Positions 44,430-53,757 of a DNA stretch of 53,757 nucleotides are shown one piece after another. Below the pieces are notes generated by a model, which was given only the letters and a program-made list of their open reading frames with translations, was not told where the DNA came from and did not search any database. A program made the position numbers and the translations under genes. Numbering within the stretch: position 1 is the first letter of the stretch; every line of letters begins with the position of its first letter. This stretch comes from Nocardia cyriacigeorgica. Its GTDB lineage: Bacteria > Actinomycetota > Actinomycetes > Mycobacteriales > Mycobacteriaceae. The DNA lies in the NCBI RefSeq assembly GCF_010858045.1, contig NZ_JAAGVC010000036.1, positions 1 through 53,757 of the forward strand, given 5' to 3'.

Positions 44430-45076
44430 TATTTTTCGGGGGTCTCGTCGTCGGCCAGGATGCGGTAGAGCGAACGGCGGGCCTCGGTGAGCACATCGGC
44501 CGCCTTCGCCGCCTGTTCCGGTGTACCGGCCGCGGCCACCTGGGCGACCGCGCCCATGAGCTGACCGACCAGTGCGCGTAGGTCGATCGCCTGTGCTCCG
44601 ACATCCTGTGTGACGTCGGCCCACGGATCGCCGAGATCCTCACGATGCTCCTCGACGTAGGCGGTGCCGGATTCGGTGAGTTTCGCGGTCTTGCGACCGG
44701 CGACCTTCTCGATGAGCACCAGGCCCTCGTCTTCCAGCTGCGCCAGCGCGGGGTAGATGGATCCGGGGCTCGGTCGCCACAGATCGTCGCTGCGTTCGCG
44801 AATCTGCTGGATGAGTTCGTACCCGTGCATGGGGCGTTCGGTCAGCAGCAGCAGGATGGCCGCGCGGACGTCACCGCGCCTGCCGCGCCCGCCGCGACCA
44901 CGTCCGCGGCCGAAACCCGGGCCGAAGCCCGGCCCGAAGCCGGGGCCGAATTCCGGACCCCAGCCGTGCCGTCCGCCGCGACGGAACTGTCCGCGCCGCG
45001 GGCCGCACTCGTCGAATCCGGGTCGTTGCCTGCCGCCGTGGCGACCATGTCCTCGATGCGTTTCTGCGTTTTCCAT
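44429..45076 (-). CDS. PadR-family transcriptional regulator with Gly-rich N-terminus
   Basis: A 215-residue regulator. Residues 1-70 are His/Arg/Gly rich and include four FGPG or FGRG units in tandem. From residue 70 comes the PadR winged helix: RAAILLLLTERPMHGYELIQ, IRERSDDLWRPSPGSIYPAL and EDEGLVLIEKVAGRKTAKL. The C-terminus is an Ala-rich helical dimer region. ATG 45076 has GAGGAGG 5-6 bases upstream. The region before it has inverted repeats (GTTGA-N6-TCAAC and CGATATATCG at 45103-45127) that suit autorepression. Confidence 0.9.
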   Translation of the reverse strand: MENAETHRGHGRHGGRQRPGFDECGPRRGQFRRGGRHGWGPEFGPGFGPGFGPGFGRGRGRGGRGRRGDVRAAILLLLTERPMHGYELIQQIRERSDDLWRPSPGSIYPALAQLEDEGLVLIEKVAGRKTAKLTESGTAYVEEHREDLGDPWADVTQDVGAQAIDLRALVGQLMGAVAQVAAAGTPEQAAKAADVLTEARRSLYRILADDETPEK

Positions 45077-45102
45077 GTCGAGCCTCCTCAGACTCCGATG
45101 TT

Positions 45103-45127
45103 GTTGAACACTATCAACGATATATCG
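45103..45127. promoter_or_regulatory. Possible PadR operator
   Basis: Overlapping symmetrical elements GTTGA-acacta... TCAAC (45103-45118) and the perfect palindrome CGATATATCG (45118-45127), in an AT-rich patch 27-51 bases before the padR start. PadR proteins usually bind such sites and repress their own gene. Binding is inferred. Confidence 0.4.
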
Positions 45128-45219
45128 GCAATCTATCCACGACAACCCCTTGGTCTGCGATCCACCGCACACCGTCGGCCTGCCACCCCCCGGATGACAG
45201 GCCGACGCTCGGAGAGCGA

Positions 45220-45798
45220 TCAGGTAGCCAGCGAGTCGATCCAGCGCGCCAGTCGATCCCCCTCCGCCTCCATCAGGCGTGGATCACGAAACGTGTTGGT
45301 GAGCAACGAAATACCCTGATACGCGGCGATGAGCGCGACACCGAGTTCGGCCGCGTCCGCCCGCCCCATCTGCTCGAACTGCCGCTGCGCCCAGTCCACC
45401 AGCACACGCATGGCGTCGGCCACCTCCGCATCCAGCACCTCGGGCCGCTTGTCCATCTCCGAGGCGAGCGTGCCGAACGGGCAGCCGAACTGCGCCGCCT
45501 GTTCGCGCAGGTCGACCCAGCCGGCGATCAGAGCGCGCAGCCGCTCTTGCGGGGTATCGAGACGATCGAGCTCCTCGAGCAGATCCCCGAGCCTGCGCCG
45601 ATGCGCATCGATCGCCGCCTCGATCAGCTGATCCTTGGTCTTGAAGTAGTAGTAGACGTTGCCGACGGGCACCTCGGCCGTCTTCGCGATATCGGCGATG
45701 GTGGTCTTTTCCACGCCACGTTCGTAGAAGACCCGAACGGCGGCGTCCACCAGACGCTCCCGCTTCCCCACCTTCACCGCGGTCTGTGAGTCAGTCAT
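45220..45798 (-). CDS. TetR-family transcriptional regulator
   Basis: A 192-residue regulator with HTH KRERLVDAAVRVFYERGVEK, then TTIADIAKTAEVPVGNVYYY and FKTKDQLIEAAI at residues 10-60. The C-terminal domain includes FGCPFGTLASEMDKR, typical of the AcrR/TetR_C groups that respond to reactive small molecules. ATG 45798 (MTDSQTAVKVGKRERL) is the start; the longer frame is shadow. It is divergent from the NmrA-like gene at 45877 and most likely represses it. Confidence 0.92.
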   Translation of the reverse strand: MTDSQTAVKVGKRERLVDAAVRVFYERGVEKTTIADIAKTAEVPVGNVYYYFKTKDQLIEAAIDAHRRRLGDLLEELDRLDTPQERLRALIAGWVDLREQAAQFGCPFGTLASEMDKRPEVLDAEVADAMRVLVDWAQRQFEQMGRADAAELGVALIAAYQGISLLTNTFRDPRLMEAEGDRLARWIDSLAT

Positions 45799-45799
45799 A

Positions 45800-45865
45800 C
45801 AACTAACTGTAGACAACTCCGTCACGCGTCCGCTATGTTTCTCGCAGTAAGTCAGCCAACTAACT
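45800..45865. promoter_or_regulatory. Divergent tetR-nmrA control region with repeated CAACTAACT
   Basis: The word CAACTAACT occurs twice, at 45800-45808 beside the tetR start and at 45857-45865 just before the ribosome binding site of the NmrA-like gene. The 78-base divergent region also has a possible -10 TATGTT at about 45834. The repeated word is a candidate half-site for the TetR protein. Confidence 0.4.
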
Positions 45866-45876
45866 AAGGATGAACG

Positions 45877-46722
45877 ATGATCGTGGTCACCGGAGCAACC
45901 GGAAATGTCGGCACCGCCCTGGTGGGCGCCCTGGCAGCAGCAGGCGCGGACGTGACGGCCGTCTCGCGCACCGTCGCAGCCGACGCCGTCCCGCACGGCG
46001 TGCGCACCCAGCAGGCGGATGTGACGGATCCGGAGAGCTTGCGGCCGGTTCTCGACGGCGCCGAGGCACTGTTCCTGCACGACACCGGCATGAGTGCGCA
46101 TCTGATGCGGCCGGCCGACATTCTCGATGTCGCCAAGGCCGGCGGCGTGCGCCGAGTAGTGCTGCTGTCATCGCAGGGCGTGGCCACCCGGCCGGATTCG
46201 GTCTCGCACGGCGCGATCGCGCGTACCTTCGACGAAGCCGTCCGCCAGTCGGCGCTGGAGTGGACCATCCTGCGGCCGGGGGCCTTCGCCTCCAACGCCT
46301 TCGCGTGGGCCCCTTCGGTACGGGAAACACGCACGGTTGCCGCGCCATTCGGCGATGTCGGCCTGCCCGTCGTCGACCCGCGCGATATCGCCGAGGTCGC
46401 GGCAGCGGCACTACTGAGCGGCGCGCACAGCGGCCGGATCTACACGCTCACCGGGCCCGAGCGCAGCACCCCGCGCCAGCGGGCAGCAGCGCTGGCCGAT
46501 GCTCTCGGTGAGCCGGTCCGATTCATCGAGCAGACCCGGGCGCAGGCGCGCGACGCGATGCTGGCGTTCATGCCCGAGCCGGTGGTCGAGACCACCCTCG
46601 ACATCATCGGCGCACCCACCGGCGCCGAGCTGCTGATCAGCCCCGATATCGAGATGGTGCTCGGCAGGCCCGCGCGTACCTTCGCCGAGTGGGCGTCGGC
46701 ACATATCGAGGCGTTCCGCTGA
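45877..46722 (+). CDS. NmrA-like NAD(P)-binding protein
   Basis: A 281-residue Rossmann protein beginning MIVVTGATGNVGTALVGALA (nucleotide motif GATGNVG). There is no YxxxK catalytic pair; VVLLSSQGV and WTILRPGAFASNAFAWA are the usual NmrA-family blocks, and the C-terminus RPARTFAEWASAHIEAF matches the end of the paralogue at 29377 (RPSRTFEEWLIEHKDRF). ATG 45877 has AAGGA 6 bases upstream. It diverges from the TetR gene, which suggests induction by a small molecule, perhaps a quinone or electrophile. Confidence 0.92.
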   Translation: MIVVTGATGNVGTALVGALAAAGADVTAVSRTVAADAVPHGVRTQQADVTDPESLRPVLDGAEALFLHDTGMSAHLMRPADILDVAKAGGVRRVVLLSSQGVATRPDSVSHGAIARTFDEAVRQSALEWTILRPGAFASNAFAWAPSVRETRTVAAPFGDVGLPVVDPRDIAEVAAAALLSGAHSGRIYTLTGPERSTPRQRAAALADALGEPVRFIEQTRAQARDAMLAFMPEPVVETTLDIIGAPTGAELLISPDIEMVLGRPARTFAEWASAHIEAFR

Positions 46723-46829
46723 GATCAGAAGTCGCCGGTGTGCGCGGTCGGCGGCCGGCGCGCATGCACGCAGCACGGACCGTCTCATCGCGTACTCGGG
46801 GCGACCGCGGCGCACCGACCCCCGGATGG

Positions 46830-49433
46830 TCAGCCGATGTCGATGGGATCGATCTGCACCCGCAGCGGAGCGTCGGAGCGCTGGGCGCTGCGGACGGCCT
46901 GGGCGGCGGACAGGGCTCGGGACAGTGCGGCGGCGTCGTGGCGGGGCGTGCGCAGCAGGACACGTTCGACCTCGGCGGGTGAATCGCCGGTGAAGGGCTT
47001 CCGTGCGAACGGCGGCAGCGGTACCGGCCCGAGCAGATCGGCCGAGTCCGGAAGCGTTGCGGCCGCGAGGAGTTCGGTGATGGCCTCGGCGGTACCGTCG
47101 ATGGCGGCCATGCGAACCGCGGGCGGGAAGCCGACCTCCGCGCGGCTGTCGACCTCGGCTCGGGCGTGGCCGATCGGATCCCAGCGGATGAGGGCCTGGA
47201 CGGTGGGAATGGACGGTTCGGCCATCACCAGCACCTGACCGTGCGCGCGGACCAGGGCGGCGGCGGTCATCCAGCGGCGCAGGGCGTCCTCGGCGGCGCG
47301 CAGATCGGCCCGGCCGAGTAGCGCCCACCCGTCGAGCAGCAGGGCGACGCCGTAACCGCCGGGCAGGACAGGTTCGGCGCCGACGGTCGCGACCACCACC
47401 TGGGGCCCGGGTTCCACGGTGTCGAGCACAGCGCCGCCGCCGGAACCGCGGATCGGCACACCGGGAAAGGCTCGCCCGAGTTCCTCCGCGGTCCGCGTCG
47501 CTCCGATCACCACCGCCCGCAAGGCCCGCGAACCACAAGCGGCGCAACGGAAACCGGCCTCGGTGCGCCCACACCAGCGGCAGGCGGGACTGTGTGCGAT
47601 ATCTGCGGATTCCGGACCGGCCTGCCGGGGCCGGTCCGGCAGCGCGAGCGGACCGTTACAGTGCCGGCAACGCGCGGGCGTGCGGCATTTCCCGCAGGCC
47701 AGGGCGGGCACGTAGCCGCGCCGAGGCACCTGCACGAGCACCCCGGCACCCTCCTTCAGCGCCGAACGTGCCGCGGCGAAGGCCGCGCCCGGTATCCGTA
47801 CCGCGCGCGCGACGGGATCGCGTTCCAAGGCCAGGTCGGTGTCCCCCGGCGCACTGATCCGCGGCGTAGCCGAGCGCAGTGTCGCGCGATCGGCGACGAG
47901 ATCGTGCGCCCAGCCGGAATCCACCACCGCCTGGATCTCGGCCGTACGCGCGAATCCGCCCGCGACAAAGGCCGCACCCGTCTCGTACGCGCGCAACATG
48001 GCCACCTCCCGCGCGTGTGGGTAGGGGGCGCGTGGTTCGGCATAGGTGTCGTCGCCGTCGTCCCAGATGGCGATCAGTCCCAGCTCTCGGGCGGGGGCGA
48101 ACACCGCGGCGCGGGTACCGACCACCACCGTGGCGCTCCCGCGCAGCACCGCCAGCCAGCGCCGGTAGCGCGCCGCCGGCCCGAGCCCCGCCGACAGTCC
48201 GACCGCCCGCTCCCCCACCAACCGCTGACATTCGGCCAGTACCCGATCCAGATCACGCTGATCGGGCACCATCAGCACCGCACTTCGCCCGCCGGCGACC
48301 ACCACCGCCGCGAGCTCGGCCAAACGCGCCGCCCACTGTTCTCCCGGCAACGCCTGCCACGCCGCCCGCACACCCCGGCCCTGCGCCAGTGCCTCGAGGA
48401 AGCTCGCACCGTGCAGGTATCGATTCCATGGCGCGAGATCGACACCGGCGCGGTCCACTAGTTCGGCAGGGTTCATCGCCTCCGGTGCGTGCGGCTCGGC
48501 CGGTGCGCCACCCGGACTTTGCGCTGTATCGAGGTCATTCGGCTCGTTCGAAGCGCGCGGCCGTTCGGGTCCATGGGATACACCGAGATCATTCGGCTCG
48601 ACCGAAACAGGGGGCAGGCCAGGTCCGTTCGACCGGCCCATATCCGGACTCGGCGCGGCTGTCGTCGGAATCGCCTCGTTCTCCGGGCTTTTCGGGCTAC
48701 GGGCTGCACTAGGGCTCGAGTGCTGCGCTCCACCCGCGCGATCAGTCCCTGCACGGCCGCCGTCGCCATCTTCCTCGGCGCCGGCTGCACCGACTGGGCC
48801 CCCCGTGGGTTTCGGCGCGGCCGACGAGGATGAATCGCCCGTGCTCACAACGCTATTCGGGATGCCCCCGGGCTTCGCGGATTCGGGGTTGTCCTGTGTT
48901 CGTTGCGCAGCGGTGCCCTCGGTTGCCGTTGTCGCCGACCGGATATCCTCATCCGCCCGTTCGGCCATGGTGTCGTGTGGCGCCCCGGCCGGCGCATCGA
49001 CTTCTTCCGCAGCGCTTTTCGTGGTCGCCTTGGCGGTCTTGGGCTTCGCGGGTCCGCCGTTTTCGGTGCGGGCGTGCCGAGGCGGAATCGCCAGGCGCAG
49101 CACGTCGGCGCGGCTGCCGGCGTACCGGGCGGCCACCGAGTTGACCAGGCGCAGAATCTCAGGAGTGAGGACGCGTTCGGCGGAAACCACGCGATCCAGC
49201 GGCACCAGCTTGCCCGTATGGTCGGTGCTGGCGAGCCGGTCGAGCAGATAGCCGTCGACCAGGCGCCCGGCGAACCGGATCCGCACCCGCACGCCCGGCT
49301 GCGCGATCTCGTCGAATTCGGGCGGGACGAGATAGTCGAAATCGCGATCCAAATGCGCCGGAGTGAGCAGCGGGAGCACCCGCGCGATCGGCAGCGCGAG
49401 GGCCGGAGCCTGCCGTGCGGACGCCCCCGACAC
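46830..49433 (-). CDS. priA: Probable primosomal protein N' (PriA), helicase-degenerate
   Basis: An 867-residue PriA, about 200 longer than the Mycobacterium form. The N-terminal DNA-binding domain (ARVLPLLTPAHLDRDFDYLV) runs to about residue 110. Then comes a disordered insertion of roughly 170 residues rich in Pro, Ala, Ser, Glu and with a repeated EPNDL. The helicase core follows, but the expected GKT is replaced by VVAGGRSAVLMVPDQRDL and the DEAH-like motif reads WDDGDD, as in other actinobacterial PriA. Zinc-binding Cys are in CGKCRTPARCRHCNG and CRWCGRTEAGFRCAACG. GTG 49433 is chosen because a terminator-like hairpin lies between it and metK; GTG 49493 is possible. Confidence 0.9.
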   Translation of the reverse strand: MSGASARQAPALALPIARVLPLLTPAHLDRDFDYLVPPEFDEIAQPGVRVRIRFAGRLVDGYLLDRLASTDHTGKLVPLDRVVSAERVLTPEILRLVNSVAARYAGSRADVLRLAIPPRHARTENGGPAKPKTAKATTKSAAEEVDAPAGAPHDTMAERADEDIRSATTATEGTAAQRTQDNPESAKPGGIPNSVVSTGDSSSSAAPKPTGGPVGAAGAEEDGDGGRAGTDRAGGAQHSSPSAARSPKSPENEAIPTTAAPSPDMGRSNGPGLPPVSVEPNDLGVSHGPERPRASNEPNDLDTAQSPGGAPAEPHAPEAMNPAELVDRAGVDLAPWNRYLHGASFLEALAQGRGVRAAWQALPGEQWAARLAELAAVVVAGGRSAVLMVPDQRDLDRVLAECQRLVGERAVGLSAGLGPAARYRRWLAVLRGSATVVVGTRAAVFAPARELGLIAIWDDGDDTYAEPRAPYPHAREVAMLRAYETGAAFVAGGFARTAEIQAVVDSGWAHDLVADRATLRSATPRISAPGDTDLALERDPVARAVRIPGAAFAAARSALKEGAGVLVQVPRRGYVPALACGKCRTPARCRHCNGPLALPDRPRQAGPESADIAHSPACRWCGRTEAGFRCAACGSRALRAVVIGATRTAEELGRAFPGVPIRGSGGGAVLDTVEPGPQVVVATVGAEPVLPGGYGVALLLDGWALLGRADLRAAEDALRRWMTAAALVRAHGQVLVMAEPSIPTVQALIRWDPIGHARAEVDSRAEVGFPPAVRMAAIDGTAEAITELLAAATLPDSADLLGPVPLPPFARKPFTGDSPAEVERVLLRTPRHDAAALSRALSAAQAVRSAQRSDAPLRVQIDPIDIG

Positions 49434-49438
49434 AGCCG

Positions 49439-49471
49439 ACACCCCCGGCGACGGTTCGTCGCCGGGGGTGT
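49439..49471 (-). terminator. Strong hairpin between metK and priA
   Basis: A perfect 14-bp stem ACACCCCCGGCGAC/GTCGCCGGGGGTGT with a 5-base loop, 36 bases past the metK stop and 6 bases before the GTG chosen for priA. It is probably the metK terminator; if read through, it would sit directly on the priA start. Confidence 0.65.
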
Positions 49472-49506
49472 GGTCGGCCGCGAGTTCGTCCACCCGGGCG
49501 CGGAAA

Positions 49507-50718
<1,212 letters not shown>

Positions 50719-51044
50719 AGTTGTTCCCTCTCCCTCAACGGGTTGCTCTTCTCGGTTTGCGACCCTAGCGCCGCATTGCCGCTGGTGCGATGCCTACGGT
50801 CGGCGACATCGCTCGCGGCGGCAACGGTGCCACGCCGGGCGCGAACCCTGATCCCAGACTATTCCAAACCACCGACGCGCCGGCCCGCCGTCCCGGACCG
50901 CGGTCCCGGCTCGCGATGGCACCGTTCGATTTCCCGTTCCCATTAGACGCTGCCGCCCGGCTCCCGCGCATGCAGTTGGCACGATTACCTCGCTCCCGCA
51001 AGGCATCTCGCAGCAACGCATGGTCGACGGCCCGGCATGGTCGC
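50719..51044. other. metK upstream region without a gene
   Basis: 326 bases between the coaBC stop and the metK start. On the minus strand TTTGGAATAGTCTGG (about 50856-50870) and CGCTAGGGTCGC (about 50761-50772) contain -10-like words TAGTCT and TAGGGT. One of these may be the metK promoter. I see no hairpin strong enough to be named and no open frame with credible composition. Confidence 0.4.
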
Positions 51045-52268
51045 TCAGCTCAGCAGCGGCCCGAGCGCATCGAGCACCCGGCTGGCCAGCAGCGCCTTGG
51101 ACCCGTGGTCGAGTGCCTGTTCGGTGCCGTCGGCGCCGAGCAGCCAGCCGTCATTGGTGTCGACCTCGAACGCCTTGCCCTCACCGACCGCGTTCACGAC
51201 CAGCAGATCGCACCCCTTGCGGGCCAGTTTGGCGCGCGCATGGGTGAGCACGTCACCGTGCTCGTCACCGGTTTCGGCGGCGAATCCGACGATCGCGGTG
51301 CCCGGCAGCTGGCCGTCGGCGCGGGCCTGGACCAGTCCGGCGAGGATGTCGTCGTTCTTGGTCAGGGCGATGGTGTCGGGTTCGCCGGCACCCTTCTTGA
51401 TCTTGGCCGCGGCCACATTGGTGGGCCGGAAATCGGCCACCGCCGCCGCCATGATCACCGCGTCCGCACCGGCCGCGTGCTTGTCGACCGCGGTCTTGAG
51501 CTGCTCGGCGGTGGTGATGTGCACCAGCTCCACGGCCGCCGGGGCCGCCATCTCGATGGTGTTGCCCGCGATGAGTGTCACGTGCGCGCCACGCTGGGCC
51601 GCGACCCGAGCCAGGGCGTAGCCCTGCTTGCCGGAGCTGCGGTTGCCGAGGAAACGCACCGGGTCCAGCGGTTCCCTGGTGCCGCCCGCGGTCACCACCA
51701 CCCGGCGGCCTTCGAGATCACGCGGAATGGCGTCGGCACGTTCGAGCAGCAGCGAGGCCAGGCCGAAGATCTCCTCGGGTTCGGGCAGGCGCCCCGGGCC
51801 GGTGTCGGTGCCGGTGAGCCGGCCCGAGGCCGGTTCCATGACATTGGCGCCGTGGGCACGGAGGGTGGCGACATTGGCGACCGTGGCGGGATGCTCCCAC
51901 ATCTCGGTGTGCATCGCGGGCGCGAACAGGATGGGACATCGCGCGGTGAGCAGGGTGGCGGTGAGCAGGTCATCGGCGCGGCCGGTGGCGGCGCGCGCCA
52001 TCAGATCGGCGGTCGCGGGCGCGATGACGACTAGGTCGGCTTCCTGCCCGAGCCGCACATGCGGCACTTCGGGCACGTCGGAGAACACCCCGGTGTTGAC
52101 GGGGTTGCCGGTCAGTGCCTCGAAGGTGGCCTTGCCGACGAACTGCAAGGCCGACTCGGTGGGAATGACCCGGACCTCGTGCCCGGTTTCGGTGAAGCGG
52201 CGCACCAGCGCGCACGCCTTGTAGGCGGCGATGCCCCCGCCGACCCCGACAACGACCCGTGTGGTCAT
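51045..52268 (-). CDS. coaBC: Bifunctional phosphopantothenoylcysteine decarboxylase/synthetase
   Basis: A 407-residue fusion for coenzyme A synthesis. The N-terminal flavoprotein CoaC (1-185) has VGVGGGIAAYKACALVRRF, IAPATADLMARAATG and PILFAPAMHTEMWEHPA, with His where PAMN is common. The C-terminal CoaB has GGTREPLDPVRFLGNRSSGK, the MAAAVADFRP motif and LTKNDDILAGL. Its length matches the usual fusion. It follows rpoZ with 84 bases between and precedes metK. Confidence 0.97.
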   Translation of the reverse strand: MTTRVVVGVGGGIAAYKACALVRRFTETGHEVRVIPTESALQFVGKATFEALTGNPVNTGVFSDVPEVPHVRLGQEADLVVIAPATADLMARAATGRADDLLTATLLTARCPILFAPAMHTEMWEHPATVANVATLRAHGANVMEPASGRLTGTDTGPGRLPEPEEIFGLASLLLERADAIPRDLEGRRVVVTAGGTREPLDPVRFLGNRSSGKQGYALARVAAQRGAHVTLIAGNTIEMAAPAAVELVHITTAEQLKTAVDKHAAGADAVIMAAAVADFRPTNVAAAKIKKGAGEPDTIALTKNDDILAGLVQARADGQLPGTAIVGFAAETGDEHGDVLTHARAKLARKGCDLLVVNAVGEGKAFEVDTNDGWLLGADGTEQALDHGSKALLASRVLDALGPLLS

Positions 52269-52352
52269 TGCGCCTCCTGTGTTGTGCGGGACACCAGCGC
52301 CCGATGTGCCCGGCGAGCCACGGTGCCGTGCACCGGCCTCACCGGGACGTGG

Positions 52353-52634
52353 TCACTCGCCTTCGGTGTGCTCGAGCAGGTCGGCGTGGATCTCACGCAT
52401 GGCCACCGACAGCGGCTTCTCCTGCGCGATGGGCTCGACCAGCGGGCCGACGTACTCGAGGATGCCGTCGCCGAGCTGGTTGTAGTAATCGTTGATCTGA
52501 CGTGCCCGCTTGGCGGCGTAGATGACCAGGGCGTACTTGGACGAGGTGCGCTCGAGCAGCTCGTCGATCGGCGGGTTGGTGAGACCGATCGGAGTGTCGT
52601 AGGCGGGCGCGGAGATGGTGTCCGTACTGCTCAC
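52353..52634 (-). CDS. rpoZ: RNA polymerase omega subunit
   Basis: A 93-residue omega subunit that helps assemble RNA polymerase around beta-prime. PPIDELLERTSSKYALVIYA and KRARQINDYYNQLGDGILEY are the conserved core, and LREIHADLLEHTEGE-like end (MREIHADLLEHTEGE) is identical in type to Mycobacterium. GTG 52634 (MSSTDTISAPAYDT) is chosen because AGGAG lies 8 bases upstream; an in-frame opening to 52685 would overlap the end of gmk. Confidence 0.97.
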   Translation of the reverse strand: MSSTDTISAPAYDTPIGLTNPPIDELLERTSSKYALVIYAAKRARQINDYYNQLGDGILEYVGPLVEPIAQEKPLSVAMREIHADLLEHTEGE

Positions 52635-52681
52635 TAGGGGGGCTCCTGCGGGTTGTTGACCGATATTGTCGCGGACGGGTG

Positions 52682-53254
52682 TCACGAACTCGAATTTGTG
52701 CTAACGAACAACGATACCAACTGCTCGCAGGCGCTGGTCACCTCGTCGTTCACGATCACGATGTCGAACTCGTCACAGGCGGCCAGTTCGGTGCGCGCGG
52801 TCTCCAGCCTGCGCTCGATGACCTCCGGCGATTCGGTGCCGCGCGAACGCAGCCGCGAGACCAGCTCGTCCCAGCTCGGCGGGGCCAGGAACACCAGCAG
52901 CGCCTCCGGCATCGCCTTACGGACCGAGCGGGCGCCTTCCAGATCGACTTCGACCAGCACGGGCAGGCCTTCGGCCAGCGCCGCGCGGACCGGGGCGGCC
53001 GGGGTGCCCGAGCGTTGCAGTCCGCCGTGGATATCGGCCCATTCGAGCAGATCACCGGCCTCGATCATCGCGTCGAATTCCGCGCGGCTGACGAACCGGT
53101 AGTCACGGCCGTCGACCTCCCCGGGCCGTGGGGCCCGGGTTGTGGCCGACACGCTGAACACCAGGTGCGGTAGGCGTTCGCGAACGCAGCGCACCACGGT
53201 GGACTTGCCCACGGCCGAGGGGCCGACCAGAACGACCAGCCGACCCTTCGTCAT
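52682..53254 (-). CDS. gmk: Guanylate kinase
   Basis: A 190-residue kinase that converts GMP to GDP. The P-loop is VGPSAVGKSTVVRCVRERLP; GMP-binding residues are in VSATTRAPRPGEVDGRDYRF and LLEWADIHGGLQRSGT; VFLAPPSWDELVSRLRSRGT is the lid region. ATG 53254 (MTKGRLVVLVG) with GGTGG 8 bases upstream is preferred; GTG 53266 is also open. It lies 21 bases behind mihF and ahead of rpoZ. Confidence 0.97.
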   Translation of the reverse strand: MTKGRLVVLVGPSAVGKSTVVRCVRERLPHLVFSVSATTRAPRPGEVDGRDYRFVSRAEFDAMIEAGDLLEWADIHGGLQRSGTPAAPVRAALAEGLPVLVEVDLEGARSVRKAMPEALLVFLAPPSWDELVSRLRSRGTESPEVIERRLETARTELAACDEFDIVIVNDEVTSACEQLVSLFVSTNSSS

Positions 53255-53275
53255 GTGTTCGACCACCGGCGGTTG

Positions 53276-53596
53276 TCAGGCGCCGAGGTCGAACTTGGCC
53301 AGCAGGGCCTTACGCTGCCGATCGCCCAGGCCGCGCAGACGGCGGGTGGGAGCGATCTCCAGCTCGGTCATGATCTCGGCCGCCTTGACCTTGCCGACCT
53401 TCGGCAGGGCCTCGAGCAACGCCGACACCTTCATCTTGCCGATGATCTCATTGGTCTCGGCATCGTCGAGGACGCTCTTCAGGTCGGTGCCGCCACGCTT
53501 CAAGCGATCCTTGAGCTCCGCCCGAGTGCGGCGAGCGGCCGCCGCCTTCTCCAAAGCAGCGGCGCGCTGCTCGTCAGTCAGCTGGGGAAGGGCCAC
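53276..53596 (-). CDS. mihF: Mycobacterial-type integration host factor
   Basis: A 106-residue nucleoid protein, nearly identical in pattern to mycobacterial mIHF: MALPQLTDEQRAAALEKAAA, then RAELKDRLKRGGTDLKSVL, KMKVSALLEALPKVGKVKA and RLRGLGDRQRKALLAKF. The last segments form the helix-two-turns-helix DNA-binding region. GTG 53596 has GGAGG 5-6 bases upstream. It begins the mihF-gmk-rpoZ group that heads this block of the chromosome. Confidence 0.98.
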   Translation of the reverse strand: MALPQLTDEQRAAALEKAAAARRTRAELKDRLKRGGTDLKSVLDDAETNEIIGKMKVSALLEALPKVGKVKAAEIMTELEIAPTRRLRGLGDRQRKALLAKFDLGA

Positions 53597-53757
53597 GGTT
53601 CCTCCGTCTCATCGTTCATTGCATCAACTACTGCCCAATTACCCGGCAGTGACAGCGACCGTACCCACGACTCCTGCCGATTGCGAACCCACCCCCCAGG
53701 TCAGCGCATGATTCGACGATGCCGTAGGGGACGCCGGACGCAATGCCGACCCCGGCC

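Noticed and set aside
50719..51044. SAM riboswitch upstream of metK
   Set aside because: No SAM-I or SAM-IV-like conserved core or strong P1 stem was seen by eye; a covariance search would be needed to exclude it fully.

Overview
The window is high-GC actinobacterial chromosome. mIHF, WhiA, an SigF/RsbW pair, a helicase-degenerate PriA, NDMA-type alcohol dehydrogenase and many GTG starts point to Mycobacteriales; I infer a Nocardia-like organism, but no rRNA is present to fix the genus. Much of the minus strand keeps the gene order of the Mycobacterium tuberculosis Rv1388-Rv1440 interval, in separated blocks: mihF-gmk-rpoZ-coaBC-metK-priA (53.6-46.8 kb), def-fmt-rsmB (43.2-39.7 kb), rpe (37.6 kb), ribE-ribBA-ribH-PH protein (35.6-32.6 kb), uvrC-rapZ-yvcK-whiA (24.6-19.5 kb), gapA-pgk-tpiA (19.3-16.3 kb) and secG (12.4 kb). 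Accessory genes sit between the blocks.

Left end (1-5.5 kb): the 3' part of an RHS/YD-repeat polymorphic toxin whose C-terminal tip carries R / S-F-T-T / E-x-E motifs of an ADP-ribosyltransferase. It is followed by a start-stop coupled zinc-ribbon gene (candidate immunity) and a low-GC array of small orphan genes, one of them frameshifted, which looks like a store of immunity cassettes and remnants. I think this is the least described part of the window.

5.5-16.1 kb: accessory metabolism and regulation. A TetR gene and a methyltransferase diverge across two tandem 16-bp palindromes. Then come a molybdopterin oxidoreductase, an epoxide-hydrolase-like enzyme and an SDR that diverge across a site matching the KstR consensus, a LysR gene divergent from an MFS exporter, secG, a second MFS protein with a C-terminal monooxygenase-like domain, a DUF3841-like protein and a META-domain lipoprotein.

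24.6-32.3 kb: an NDMA-type alcohol dehydrogenase / aldehyde dehydrogenase pair with an AcoR-like regulator, an NmrA-like gene behind a promoter with MerR/SoxR-type architecture (19-bp spacer with inverted repeat), and a gamma-glutamyltransferase lipoprotein. 32.6-39.4 kb: riboflavin genes without ribD, a mostly gene-free AT-richer stretch, a coupled small ORF plus conserved hypothetical, rpe, an rsbW-sigF operon behind its own SigF-type promoter, and mmcQ. 43.3-46.7 kb: a secreted lipase, a PadR regulator and a TetR/NmrA divergent pair. The right end returns to core information-processing genes. rsmB and priA both carry unusually long low-complexity additions.
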